A stretch of 64,000 bases of DNA from CAYXLW01 sp964466055 (GTDB taxonomy: Bacteria > Patescibacteriota > Gracilibacteria > GCA-2401425): NCBI GenBank assembly GCA_964466055.1, contig CAYXLW010000002.1, positions 186,001 through 250,000 of the forward strand, read 5' to 3'. Below are positions 1 through 8,246 of the stretch, piece after piece. The stretch's first letter is position 1; each line of letters opens with the position of its first letter. The notes beneath the pieces are model-generated. The model worked only from the letters and a program-made list of their open reading frames with translations. It ran no database searches and was not told where the DNA came from. Made by a program: the position numbers and the translations under genes.

Positions 1-432
1 CTTTGGACTAAAGGAGAAGAAAGTGGGAATTTCTTAAATGTAATTGAGATAATCCCTGACTGTGATAATGACACTTTGTTAGTTATGGTTGAAGCTCCAA
101 AAGAAACGTGCCACTTAGGCAATTATAGTTGCTTTAAAAAAAATAAGGATAATTATTTTATTCTAAGAAATCTTTTTGAATTAATTGAAAATAGAAAAAA
201 AGAAATGCCAAAAGATTCTTATACAACAAGCCTTTTTAAAGAAGGTAGAAATAAAATTGCTCAAAAAATAGGAGAGGAAGCCTCTGAAGTTATTGTTGCT
301 GCTTTAAAAGAATCGAATGAAAGACTTGTATCAGAAGCTTCCGATTTACTATTTCATCTTTTTACTTTGCTTGTTGATTCCAATATATCGTTTGATGAAA
401 TACTTGAAGAATTGAATAAGAGAAGAAAATAA
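1..432 (+). CDS. hisIE: Bifunctional phosphoribosyl-AMP cyclohydrolase / phosphoribosyl-ATP pyrophosphatase, 5'-truncated by window edge
   Basis: The reading frame is open from base 1, so the gene starts upstream of the window; the first in-frame ATG (76) lies inside the HisI domain and is not the start. Visible residues 1-10 (LWTKGEESGN) are the HisI signature, D20-C21-D22-N23-D24 is its metal-binding motif, and C37-H38 with C44 are the expected zinc ligands. From about residue 72 the HisE domain follows, with the GEEASE metal-binding helix near residues 91-96. The two activities are the second and third steps of histidine biosynthesis, cytoplasmic. The C-terminus ends normally. No other his gene is visible. 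Identification is firm; the missing N-terminus cannot be judged. Confidence 0.93.
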   Translation, partial: LWTKGEESGNFLNVIEIIPDCDNDTLLVMVEAPKETCHLGNYSCFKKNKDNYFILRNLFELIENRKKEMPKDSYTTSLFKEGRNKIAQKIGEEASEVIVAALKESNERLVSEASDLLFHLFTLLVDSNISFDEILEELNKRRK

Positions 433-490
433 CATTTTTTTATAAAAGACTTTTATATAAACTGCCAACAAAGATATTTAATTAATTGGC

Positions 491-1336
491 ATGAAAAAAG
501 TTTTTATTTTTGGGGCAACAGGATATTTTGGAACACATCTTACAAATTTCTTTAAAGAAAAAAATTGGGGAGTAATTACAGAAAGAGTAGATATTCGAAA
601 CTTCTTGGAAGTAAAAAGTATGCTTGAAAAATACAAACCAGACGTAGTTTTAAACTCTGCAGGAAAAACAGGAACTCCTAATGTAGATTGGTGTGAAACA
701 CACAAGGCAGAAACTATGGAAGTAAATGTGAATGGATCTTTAAACATTGCATGTGCATGCAATGATTTGGGAATTTATTTTGCTCACATTGGAAGTGGTT
801 GTGTTTATACTGGGAATAATCAAGAAAAAGGGTTTGATGAAGAAGATGAGCCAAATTTTTATGGATCATTTTATTCAAGAACAAAGTTATATTCTGAAAA
901 ACTATTAAAAGAATTTAATCCTTTACAATTAAGGGTTCGTATACCAATTGAAGGAAAATCAACTTCTAAAAATGTAATCGATAAACTTTTAAAGTATGAA
1001 AAGGTAATTTCTATTGAAAACTCTTTTACAGTGGTAGAGGACTTTTTACCTGCAACTTATGAATTAATTCAAAGAGGGGAGAGGGGAATATTTAATATGA
1101 CAAATGAAGGTTCAATGAATCATAAATTTTTATTGGATAAATATAAAGAAATTGTTGAGGGAACTAAAAATTTTGAATATATGTCTTTAGAGGAATTAGA
1201 AAATGCTGTTTGTGCTCCTAGATCTAATTGTGTTTTAAATACTGATAAACGTGAAAAATTAGGTATTCATATGCCAAACATAGAAGAAAGGATTGTAGAA
1301 ATTCTAGAAAAATATAAACTTTCTAAAACTTTTTAA
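491..1336 (+). CDS. Plant-type nucleotide-rhamnose synthase/epimerase-reductase (NRS/ER-like)
   Basis: A 281-residue NAD(P)-dependent SDR enzyme. GATGYFG near residue 9 is the dinucleotide-binding glycine motif and YSRTK near residue 132 is the catalytic YxxxK. The segments PNVDWCETHK, GSFYSRTKLYSEKLL, LRVRIPI and APRSN match, from memory, the plant NRS/ER family, which does both the 3,5-epimerisation and the 4-reduction of nucleotide-4-keto-6-deoxyglucose; bacterial RmlD lacks the NVDWCE segment. It lies 6 nt upstream of rmlB, with rmlA nearby and no rmlC or rmlD in the window, so it plausibly replaces both. Start chosen at ATG 491 because the Rossmann motif begins within ten residues; no Shine-Dalgarno is obvious. 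A divergent RmlD is the alternative. Confidence 0.82.
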   Translation: MKKVFIFGATGYFGTHLTNFFKEKNWGVITERVDIRNFLEVKSMLEKYKPDVVLNSAGKTGTPNVDWCETHKAETMEVNVNGSLNIACACNDLGIYFAHIGSGCVYTGNNQEKGFDEEDEPNFYGSFYSRTKLYSEKLLKEFNPLQLRVRIPIEGKSTSKNVIDKLLKYEKVISIENSFTVVEDFLPATYELIQRGERGIFNMTNEGSMNHKFLLDKYKEIVEGTKNFEYMSLEELENAVCAPRSNCVLNTDKREKLGIHMPNIEERIVEILEKYKLSKTF

Positions 1337-1342
1337 TAAAAA

Positions 1343-2284
1343 ATGACAAAACTACTAATCACAGGCGGAGCAGGTTTTATTGGTTCTCATTTTACAATTG
1401 AAGCTGTAAGCAGAGGATATGATGTTTACAACTTAGATGCACTTACGTATGCATCAAATCTTGAAAATCTAAAAATAATAGAAAATGAACCAAACTACCA
1501 TTTTATAAAAGAAGATATAAGAAATTCAGAATTTATTAAGGAGTTTTTTAGTAAAGAAAATTTCGGCATGGTTGCACATTTAGCAGCAGAAACTCATGTT
1601 GATATATCAATAAAAAATCCAAAAATTTTTATAGAAACCAATGTACTTGGAACACAAAATATTTTAGAAAATGCTAAAAATTATGGAATAAAAAGATTTT
1701 TGCATGTATCAACAGATGAAGTATATGGAGAGTTATCTAAAGATGATTATGCTTTTACTGAAGAACATGCTTTAAAACCAAATTCTCCATATAGTGCCTC
1801 GAAAACGGCAAGTGATTTATTAGTTAGATCATACGTAAAAACATTCGATTTGCCTGCAGTTATTACTCGTTGTTCTAATAATTATGGACCTCACCAAGAT
1901 TTATCTAAACTCATTCCTGTAATAATAAAAAAGGCATTAAAAAATGAAAAAATACCAATATATGGAATAGGAGAAAATATAAGAGACTGGCTTTTTGTAA
2001 AAGATCATGTAAGCGCACTTTTTAAAGTCTTAGAAAATGGTAAAAAAGGAGAAGTTTATAATATTGGAGGAAATAATGAACAAAGTAATCTTAAAATTGT
2101 AAAAAATGTTCTTAAAATTTTAGGAAAAGGGGAGGAACTTATTGAATTTGTAAAAGATAGACCTGGACATGATTTCAGATATGCAATAAATGCAGAAAAA
2201 ATAAAAAAAGAACTTGGATGGACTCCGAATCAAGATTTTGAGAAAATGTTAAAGGAAACAGTTGAGTGGTATAATGAACAATGA
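1343..2284 (+). CDS. rmlB: dTDP-glucose 4,6-dehydratase
   Basis: A 313-residue extended SDR. GGAGFIGSH near residue 8 binds NAD, STDEVYGEL carries the dehydratase-specific T-D-E triad, and YSASKTASD holds the catalytic YxxxK. CSNNYGPHQ and RDWLFVKDH are further RmlB hallmarks. It converts dTDP-glucose to dTDP-4-keto-6-deoxyglucose in the cytoplasm, the substrate for the enzyme encoded just upstream. The spacing of 6 nt indicates one operon. The gene ends in TGA where the family normally ends, which supports UGA being a stop. A GC-rich hairpin repeat follows before the next gene. Length is at the short end of the normal family range. Confidence 0.95.
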   Translation: MTKLLITGGAGFIGSHFTIEAVSRGYDVYNLDALTYASNLENLKIIENEPNYHFIKEDIRNSEFIKEFFSKENFGMVAHLAAETHVDISIKNPKIFIETNVLGTQNILENAKNYGIKRFLHVSTDEVYGELSKDDYAFTEEHALKPNSPYSASKTASDLLVRSYVKTFDLPAVITRCSNNYGPHQDLSKLIPVIIKKALKNEKIPIYGIGENIRDWLFVKDHVSALFKVLENGKKGEVYNIGGNNEQSNLKIVKNVLKILGKGEELIEFVKDRPGHDFRYAINAEKIKKELGWTPNQDFEKMLKETVEWYNEQ

Positions 2285-2331
2285 GAAAATGATAAATTTA
2301 AAATTATGACCTTTTTAGTCTTTCCAAAACT

Positions 2332-2365
2332 CCCTCTCCCTTTGGGAGAGGGTTTGGGTGAGGGG
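2332..2365. repeat. GC-rich palindromic repeat downstream of rmlB
   Basis: CCCTCTCCC (2332-2340) and GGGAGAGGG (2344-2352) form a perfect 9-bp stem with a TTT loop, followed by a G-rich tail TTTGGGTGAGGGG. It stands out in the AT-rich surroundings. Similar hairpins are common as dispersed intergenic elements in bacterial genomes. No U-tract follows, so it is not a classical intrinsic terminator. Confidence 0.75.
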
Positions 2366-2394
2366 AAATAAATATAATAATTAAAATAAAAATC

Positions 2395-3222
2395 TTGAAA
2401 AAACTATCAATAATAATCTTAGATTATTTTAAAGCATCAAAAGTTATAAAAAATGTAAGAAGTCTTCTAGAACAAGAAGTAAATTTTGTTTTTGAAATAC
2501 ACATTATAGACAATTCATGTAATAAAAGTAATGCATTTTTATTACAAACTTTAAGCGATAATAAGAACGTAAGAATTACTACAAATAAAATAAATGAAGG
2601 ATATTCTGTGCCTCAGAATAGACTTATAAAAGAACTTGAAAATGAATATATTTTAATACTAAACCCAGATATCTTTTGGAAAGATAAAAGTTCCTTACAA
2701 AAAATAGTAGATTTTATGGATAAAAATAAAGATATCGGAATTATCGGACCAAAACAGGTAGATGAAAATGGGAACATAAGTATGAGTGTTAGAGCTTTCC
2801 CTAAACTTCATGTTCAAATAAGTCGAAGAACATTTTTAAGAGAACTTCCAGTATTAAAAGATTTGGTTGAATATGATGAAATGAAGCATTTAGATTATTC
2901 AAAAATACAAGAAGTTGATTGGCTTCAATCTTCCTGTATTATGATAAGGAGAGAATTGTGGGATGATATAGGAGGATTTAATGAGAATTATTTCCTTTTT
3001 ATGGCAGATGTTGAATTATGCTTAGAATCATGGAAAAAGGATATGAAGGTTGTTTATTATCCAGAAGTTGAAGTTAACGCGGATGGGATAAGATGTAGCA
3101 GGGGAGGAGTAGCATCATTTTTTAAAAATTGGATTTTAAGAACACACGTAAAAGATGCAATAAAATATCAACTTAATCATTGGAAAGAGAAAAATCCAAG
3201 AACAATGAAGAATGATGAATGA
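2395..3222 (+). CDS. Family 2 glycosyltransferase, probable rhamnosyltransferase (WbbL-like)
   Basis: A 275-residue GT2 protein without membrane segments. The N-terminal Rossmann-like strand (LSIIILDYFK), the donor-site region IDNSC, NEGY, and NPDIFW (the DxD-equivalent triplet of this subfamily) and the C-terminal GGFNENYFLFMADVELCLE acceptor/base region all follow the WbbL/RfbF rhamnosyltransferase layout. Start is the TTG at 2395; it precedes the first beta-strand by two residues and no ATG is closer. It lies between rmlB and rmlA, so transfer of rhamnose from the nucleotide sugar made by its neighbours is the natural inference; acceptor unknown. Ends in TGA. Confidence 0.8.
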   Translation: MKKLSIIILDYFKASKVIKNVRSLLEQEVNFVFEIHIIDNSCNKSNAFLLQTLSDNKNVRITTNKINEGYSVPQNRLIKELENEYILILNPDIFWKDKSSLQKIVDFMDKNKDIGIIGPKQVDENGNISMSVRAFPKLHVQISRRTFLRELPVLKDLVEYDEMKHLDYSKIQEVDWLQSSCIMIRRELWDDIGGFNENYFLFMADVELCLESWKKDMKVVYYPEVEVNADGIRCSRGGVASFFKNWILRTHVKDAIKYQLNHWKEKNPRTMKNDE

Positions 3223-3275
3223 GTAATGATTACTTCTAAGTCTCTATGTCACTATTTAACTAAGCTCTAATAAAA

Positions 3276-3992
3276 ATGAAAGGAATTATTTTAGCAGGAG
3301 GAGCTGGAACCAGACTTCACCCTCTAACAAAAACAACTTCAAAACAGCTACTTCCTATTTATAATAAGCCAATGATTTATTATCCATTGGAAACTTTAAT
3401 AAAATCTGGGATTAAAGATATTCTTATTATTGTAGCACCTGATAATGCTGATGATTTTTTAAGATTGCTAGATAACGGAAAAGACTTTGAGGTTAATTTT
3501 ACTTATAAAATACAAGATAAACCTAATGGTATAGCTGAAGCCTTTCTCATAGGAAAAGATTTTATTGGAACTGATAATGTTGCATTAATTCTTGGAGATA
3601 ATATATTTGAGGATGATTTTAGTGAAAATATTAAAAATTTTACATCTGGTGCCAGAATTTTTGTTAAAGAAGTTCATGACCCAGAAAGATTCGGAGTTGT
3701 GGAGTTTGATAAAAATAACAAAGTATTATCAATAGAGGAAAAACCAGAGAATCCAAAGACAAATTATATACAGACAGGATTATATATTTGTGATAATTCT
3801 GTTATTGAGAAGGTTAAAAATTCAAAACCAAGCAAAAGGGGAGAGTTAGAAATAACAGATATTATGAATAAATATGCTAGAAATGGGGAATTAATTGCAA
3901 GTTTTGTTAAAGGAGTATGGTTTGATACAGGAACTTTTGAATCTTTATTCAAGGCAAGTGAATATGCAAGAAAAAAGTTTTTAGATTTATAA
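3276..3992 (+). CDS. rmlA: Glucose-1-phosphate thymidylyltransferase (short form)
   Basis: A 238-residue sugar nucleotidyltransferase. The start MKGIILAGGAGTRLHPLT is the pyrophosphorylase signature, with KQLLPIYNKPMIYYP (K-P-M), GDNIFEDDF and the EEKPENP/QTGLYI region following. It makes dTDP-glucose from dTTP and glucose-1-phosphate, the first step of the dTDP-rhamnose pathway completed by the two enzymes encoded upstream. The protein lacks the roughly 50-residue C-terminal extension of E. coli RmlA and corresponds to the short form found in many archaea and some bacteria. It is last in the plus-strand cluster and converges with hemW. Confidence 0.93.
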   Translation: MKGIILAGGAGTRLHPLTKTTSKQLLPIYNKPMIYYPLETLIKSGIKDILIIVAPDNADDFLRLLDNGKDFEVNFTYKIQDKPNGIAEAFLIGKDFIGTDNVALILGDNIFEDDFSENIKNFTSGARIFVKEVHDPERFGVVEFDKNNKVLSIEEKPENPKTNYIQTGLYICDNSVIEKVKNSKPSKRGELEITDIMNKYARNGELIASFVKGVWFDTGTFESLFKASEYARKKFLDL

Positions 3993-4100
3993 GATTTTTC
4001 CCTTAATTAAAAAGAGGAGAGTGTTTTATGTGTATTATTTTAACAATGCACAATGTATCTTGTGCAGTGTTAAATATACTTATAATTTATATCCTTTTTT

Positions 4101-5201
4101 TTATTCTAATAATATATCTATTGTTTCCATGAAATTCATTTTACCCTCTGTGGTAAGAAATATATTTGTATCTGAAAATTCTATCCATGAGTTAATCGTA
4201 TTTGCGTTTTTAACAATTTTTTTGTATAGATCATTATTTTTTAAAAAACGCTTTAAATCGCAAATTTTGATTCCATCATTTAATCTAAATCCTCTTTTAA
4301 GAAAATTTTCAATTTTCTCCTCCTTAGATAGAAAATATCTATTTTCTATAAAGTCTCCCTTTAAATATTTTTCAAAATTATTTGTATTTTCAATAATTTC
4401 ATAATTTATACATGAGACTGATGAAATTCCAATTCCTAAATAATTTTTTTGTTTCCAGAAATCCACATTATGATTGCATTCTTTGTTTTTTTTGGAAAAA
4501 TTATAAATTTCATATTGTTTAAATCCTCTTTTGCTCAAAAATTGACAAATATGCTCATAATATTCGCATATTTTTTCAAAAGATAAGGAATTGTTAGCCT
4601 TTTTTTCAATTTTAGAATATGGCTTATAATCAAGAGCATAATAGCTTATATGATCAATATTTAAGCCTTTTATTATATCTAAATCTTTATTTAAGTCGTT
4701 AATGCTTTGATTTGGCATTCCAAAAATAAAATCACAACTTAAATAAAAATCTCTATTTTTCAATAAATCTAATGCATTAATTGAATCACTTAATCCCCTT
4801 TCAAAGAAAGACTCAAATTTCTTTTGAAAGGATTGAATCCCCATACTTAAACGATTTATGCCAATTCTTCCCCATTCTGTTATTTTATCTTTTGTAATAG
4901 TAGCAGGATGAGACTCTAATGTTATTTCAATATTTTTTGAAAAAGTAAAAGTGCTTCTTAAAAAATCTAAAAAATTATTTAGAATTTTTATTGAAATTAA
5001 TGAGGGAGTCCCACCTCCAAAATAGATTGTTTTAAGAGGTTTTATGTTAGTTCTGAACTCTTTATATTTCAGGCTAATCTCACTTTCAAGTGCTTTAAAA
5101 TAAGCTTGATGTAAATTCTCATCTAAAGATATTTTTTTTGCAAAGTTACAGTATGAACAATTGTTCTTACAAAACGGTATATGGATATAGAGATTATGCA
5201 T
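4101..5201 (-). CDS. hemW: Radical SAM protein HemW-like (coproporphyrinogen III oxidase-like)
   Basis: A 366-residue protein starting MHNLYIHIPFCKNNCSYCNF. C11, C15 and C18 form the CxxxCxxC [4Fe-4S] motif and the aromatic residue before the last Cys is typical of the HemN/HemW family; GGGTPSLI is the second SAM-binding motif. HemW members carry heme and probably deliver it to membrane enzymes, and are commonly misnamed HemN. No other heme genes are visible, but a predicted heme membrane protein lies at 60742-61350. The start 12 residues before the cluster is normal for the family. It is divergent from the prepilin gene at 5273. Confidence 0.88.
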   Translation of the reverse strand: MHNLYIHIPFCKNNCSYCNFAKKISLDENLHQAYFKALESEISLKYKEFRTNIKPLKTIYFGGGTPSLISIKILNNFLDFLRSTFTFSKNIEITLESHPATITKDKITEWGRIGINRLSMGIQSFQKKFESFFERGLSDSINALDLLKNRDFYLSCDFIFGMPNQSINDLNKDLDIIKGLNIDHISYYALDYKPYSKIEKKANNSLSFEKICEYYEHICQFLSKRGFKQYEIYNFSKKNKECNHNVDFWKQKNYLGIGISSVSCINYEIIENTNNFEKYLKGDFIENRYFLSKEEKIENFLKRGFRLNDGIKICDLKRFLKNNDLYKKIVKNANTINSWIEFSDTNIFLTTEGKMNFMETIDILLE

Positions 5202-5221
5202 AAATAATTCGGGTTTTTATA

Positions 5222-5250
5222 TTGATTTAAGAGCAAAAATAAGCTATAAT
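5222..5250 (+). promoter_or_regulatory. Sigma-70-type promoter for the prepilin gene
   Basis: TTGATT (5222-5227), a 17-nt spacer, and a perfect TATAAT (5245-5250). Transcription would start near 5257, giving a leader of about 16 nt before ATG 5273. It probably drives the prepilin and the cysteine-repeat protein together. Confidence 0.7.
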
Positions 5251-5272
5251 TTACGGAAATAAAAACACAAAT

Positions 5273-5476
5273 ATGAATAAAAAGGGATTTACATTTATCG
5301 AACTAGTACTTGCTGTTGCTATTATAACAGCTCTAACAACTATTGCATACTTGTCGTATTCACAATATTCAACTCAAGCTGAAAACATAAAAAAACAATC
5401 CGATTTGGATGCTGTGCAGTCATCTCTAGAACTTGAGAAATTAAAATCAACTGGATTCCCATCTAAAATTCAGTAA
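5273..5476 (+). CDS. Type IV prepilin-like protein
   Basis: A 67-residue protein with a short positively charged leader (MNKKG) followed by FTFIELVLAVAII, the class III signal: prepilin peptidase would cut after G5 and methylate F6, with the conserved E at mature position 5. The hydrophobic helix runs to about residue 28, then a short polar helix. It is much smaller than a normal major pilin and has no globular beta domain, so it may be a minor pilin or a pseudopilin stub. It is followed after 15 nt by the cysteine-repeat protein, suggesting a joint surface role. No prepilin peptidase or PilB/PilC gene is in the window. Confidence 0.8.
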   Translation: MNKKGFTFIELVLAVAIITALTTIAYLSYSQYSTQAENIKKQSDLDAVQSSLELEKLKSTGFPSKIQ

Positions 5477-5491
5477 AAATAAACAGAAATA

Positions 5492-7135
5492 ATGAATATA
5501 AGCCTTAAAAATCGAATTATAGACTTGATACTTGATATCATAGATTTTCTTTATGAAAGAAAAAAAATGGTTCAAATGCTTGTTTCATTTATTTTTTTAG
5601 GAATCAGCTTGGCTTATGCAACAGCTTCGCTTTTACCTGATACCAATATTGAAAATACTGATTTAATGGCAGAGTTAAAGGATGATTCTTTAACAGAAGA
5701 AATAATATCAAATGAAACAATCCATGCAGTCTCTCCTGTTGAAGAAATTATAGATGAAGTAAGTGAAAGTGAATTGCAAACAATCCTTGCTCGAGCTATA
5801 ACAGAAAAAAACCCTACAATATGTGCTGAAAAATTAAAAGATGAACAACTTCAATATTGTACTAATACATATAATAGCTTGAATGAAACTAGTGAAACAG
5901 AGTTTGAAATAAATGTCCCACTGTCAGATTCTGAAATACAAAAAAGATCAAATGATTGTTTATCTAAAGAGGGAGAAATAAACCAAAATATATGTTGGGA
6001 TAGCTTATATTTTCTAGTAGCGACTAACAATAGTGATTTAAGTAAATGCGAAAATATTAAAGATGAAACAACAAAAAATGTTTGTCTTGAACAAACTGAA
6101 AAAAAATATAATGAAAAAATAAGTGCCGAAGCTATTTCTGAAGGAAATATTGGATTATGTGAATCTATTACTGATGAAAATTTAAAGAAAAATTGTATTA
6201 TTAAGGCAAGTGATTCTATGTTCACAGTTTCTTCAAAATGTGATAAAGATTGCGTTGATGCCAAAATTATGAATATTTCTTTAGACAAGCTAAGTATCGA
6301 TTTATGCAATAAAGCATTTTCAGAAGAAATAAAAGATACCTGTTATGATAAAGTATACAATAAAAAAGCCGTAGAAGAAAAAGATTCTAGATTTTGTGAT
6401 AAAATAAATAATAAAACAAATCAAGATTTATGTTATTTAGATATTAATGAAGAAGAAGATAAAAATCCTGAAGTTCAAAAAAAGATATTTAAAGAAGAAG
6501 ATAGAAAATTCCCTGAAATTGGTTCAAGTTTAGTTAATCCTCTTGAAGAATTTAAATCATTAGGATTAGATGGAGATTCACAAACAAATGAATTCCAATC
6601 AGTTTTAGATGAGCTAAAAAATTACCAAGGAGGAGAATTAAATAATGATATACCCATTCGATCTGACTTTTGTAATGCTTTTTCTAGTCAAACATTAAAA
6701 GACACATGTGAAGATTCTTTAATCCTTCAAGTTGCAATCCCAAGTAAAAACGTTAAGGAATGCCTACGTATAAAAAATGTTAATACTAGGGAATATTGTG
6801 AACTTGAAATTATTCAAGGAGATGCTTTGCGGGCCGCTAATCAAGCAAAACAACAATGTATGATGCTCTCTTCTGATAGTTCACGAAATAAGTGTCTAAG
6901 AAACTTAGGATTTTTTACAGATTCTGACACAGAGAATATTGCAGATTGTTTAGATTTTTCGGAACCACTAGAAAGAATTCTTTGTATGAGAAAGATCCAA
7001 AATTCAAATGAAACTACAAATTCTTACAAAACAGAAGAAATTGTTGTTAAAACAAATAATAATAGTGAAGATCCAGATGAAGTTCTTAATAGTATTGATG
7101 ATGTTTTAATTGAGGATTTAGAGGAAATTGAATAA
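5492..7135 (+). CDS. Membrane-anchored protein built of C-x11-C repeats, function unknown
   Basis: A 547-residue protein of a type I do not recognise by function. A single hydrophobic segment (about residues 26-46) should anchor or export it; the rest is acidic and helical. It contains ten C-x11-C units, for example CENIKDETTKNVC, CESITDENLKKNC, CNKAFSEEIKDTC and CLRIKNVNTREYC. In the first part they recur about every 30 residues, which suggests paired helices joined by disulfides outside the cell. A central linker (about residues 320-385) is cysteine-free. It follows the prepilin gene by 15 nt. The lipoprotein at 13292-15424 carries at least one similar unit near its C-terminus. Metal binding is an alternative to disulfides. 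Confidence 0.75.
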   Translation: MNISLKNRIIDLILDIIDFLYERKKMVQMLVSFIFLGISLAYATASLLPDTNIENTDLMAELKDDSLTEEIISNETIHAVSPVEEIIDEVSESELQTILARAITEKNPTICAEKLKDEQLQYCTNTYNSLNETSETEFEINVPLSDSEIQKRSNDCLSKEGEINQNICWDSLYFLVATNNSDLSKCENIKDETTKNVCLEQTEKKYNEKISAEAISEGNIGLCESITDENLKKNCIIKASDSMFTVSSKCDKDCVDAKIMNISLDKLSIDLCNKAFSEEIKDTCYDKVYNKKAVEEKDSRFCDKINNKTNQDLCYLDINEEEDKNPEVQKKIFKEEDRKFPEIGSSLVNPLEEFKSLGLDGDSQTNEFQSVLDELKNYQGGELNNDIPIRSDFCNAFSSQTLKDTCEDSLILQVAIPSKNVKECLRIKNVNTREYCELEIIQGDALRAANQAKQQCMMLSSDSSRNKCLRNLGFFTDSDTENIADCLDFSEPLERILCMRKIQNSNETTNSYKTEEIVVKTNNNSEDPDEVLNSIDDVLIEDLEEIE

Positions 7136-7169
7136 AGAGAGTATATAAAATTTTTACAAAAAAATGCTT

Positions 7170-8246
7170 TCATATTTCTTTTTCAATAACCTTAATAAGT
7201 TTCTCAACTGCATCTTCAATAAATAATTTATTTATATTTTTTTCATACACTTCTTTTCTTTTTGGATCCTGTATCCACTCATAAATTTTTTCCTTAACAT
7301 TCGCATCAAATTCTCTTTCATCATTAGCTGAATCAAAATATTCAATAGCATTTTTATTTTTAAAATATTCAGCATTTTTAACTTGGTGGTTATTTGCAGA
7401 ACTGGCTAGAGGAATAATAATTGAAGCTTTACCAAGAGCAGAAAGCTCAAAAAGAGAATTAGCACCAGCTCTTGAAATAACAATATCAGAAACTTTTAGA
7501 ACATTAGGAAATTCCTTTCCTAAAAATTCATATTCTCTTAAAGAGTCATCTTTAATATTAAGTTTTTTCCCTTTACCTGAAATAAGTACAATATTTGCCT
7601 TTAGCTTTAATTCACTAAAAATATTTTTGCAAATGTCATTAATTTGTGAAGCACCTTGAGATGCGCCCATAAATAAAACTATTGGTTTATTATTATCGAA
7701 ATTTAAAAAATGTCTTCCTTCCTCTTTATTCGCTTTCAAAATTTCTTCACGAATTGGTGTACCTGTATAAACATCTTTATCTGAAGCATTTAAGATAGGA
7801 AAAGTATAACAAACCTTTTTGGAAATTTTAGATATTATTCTATTAGCAAGCCCTGAGATAGTATCAGATTCATGTGCAATTATTGGAATACGTAAAAAAG
7901 CTGCTGCAATTGCAACTGGTAAAGAAACAAATCCTCCTTTAGAAAAAACCAAATCGGCTTTAAACTTTTTGAGCATAAAAAACGATTCTCCTATTCCATA
8001 AAAGAATCTAAAAAAATCTAAAAAATTTCTCCATGAGAAGTATCTTCTAAGTTTTCCAGCATGTATACCTTTAAACTTAAACCCAAATTTTTTTATGATA
8101 GACTCATCAAGTCCATTATTTGAACCTATAAATAAAATTTTAGTTTGCGGATGTGTTTTTAAGAACTTTTCAGCGACTGCGATAGATGGAGTTAGATGGC
8201 CTCCTGACCCCCCTCCACTGAACACCAAGCGATGAATCTTTGACAT
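7170..8246 (-). CDS. murG: UDP-GlcNAc:lipid I N-acetylglucosaminyltransferase
   Basis: A 358-residue GT28 enzyme. FSGGGSGGHLTPSIAVAEKF near residue 9 is the N-terminal glycine-rich motif, followed by the second G-loop (SKGGFVSLP) and the HESD segment; the C-terminal half has GASQGA and SRAGANSLFEL, the UDP-GlcNAc site. It adds GlcNAc to lipid I at the cytoplasmic membrane face to form lipid II. Start ATG 8246 is forced by the glycine motif. The first 77 nt overlap the end of ftsW in another frame, so the two are cotranscribed and probably translationally coupled. Confidence 0.95.
   Translation of the reverse strand: MSKIHRLVFSGGGSGGHLTPSIAVAEKFLKTHPQTKILFIGSNNGLDESIIKKFGFKFKGIHAGKLRRYFSWRNFLDFFRFFYGIGESFFMLKKFKADLVFSKGGFVSLPVAIAAAFLRIPIIAHESDTISGLANRIISKISKKVCYTFPILNASDKDVYTGTPIREEILKANKEEGRHFLNFDNNKPIVLFMGASQGASQINDICKNIFSELKLKANIVLISGKGKKLNIKDDSLREYEFLGKEFPNVLKVSDIVISRAGANSLFELSALGKASIIIPLASSANNHQVKNAEYFKNKNAIEYFDSANDEREFDANVKEKIYEWIQDPKRKEVYEKNINKLFIEDAVEKLIKVIEKEI

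Noticed and set aside
2282..2284. Use of UGA as a glycine or tryptophan codon
   Set aside because: TGA falls at the expected family end of rmlB, and also ends the GT2 gene and ftsW; tryptophan is encoded by TGG and glycine by GGN throughout.
4021..4404. Plus-strand reading frame
   Set aside because: Lies over the 3' part of hemW on the other strand and has no protein-like composition.
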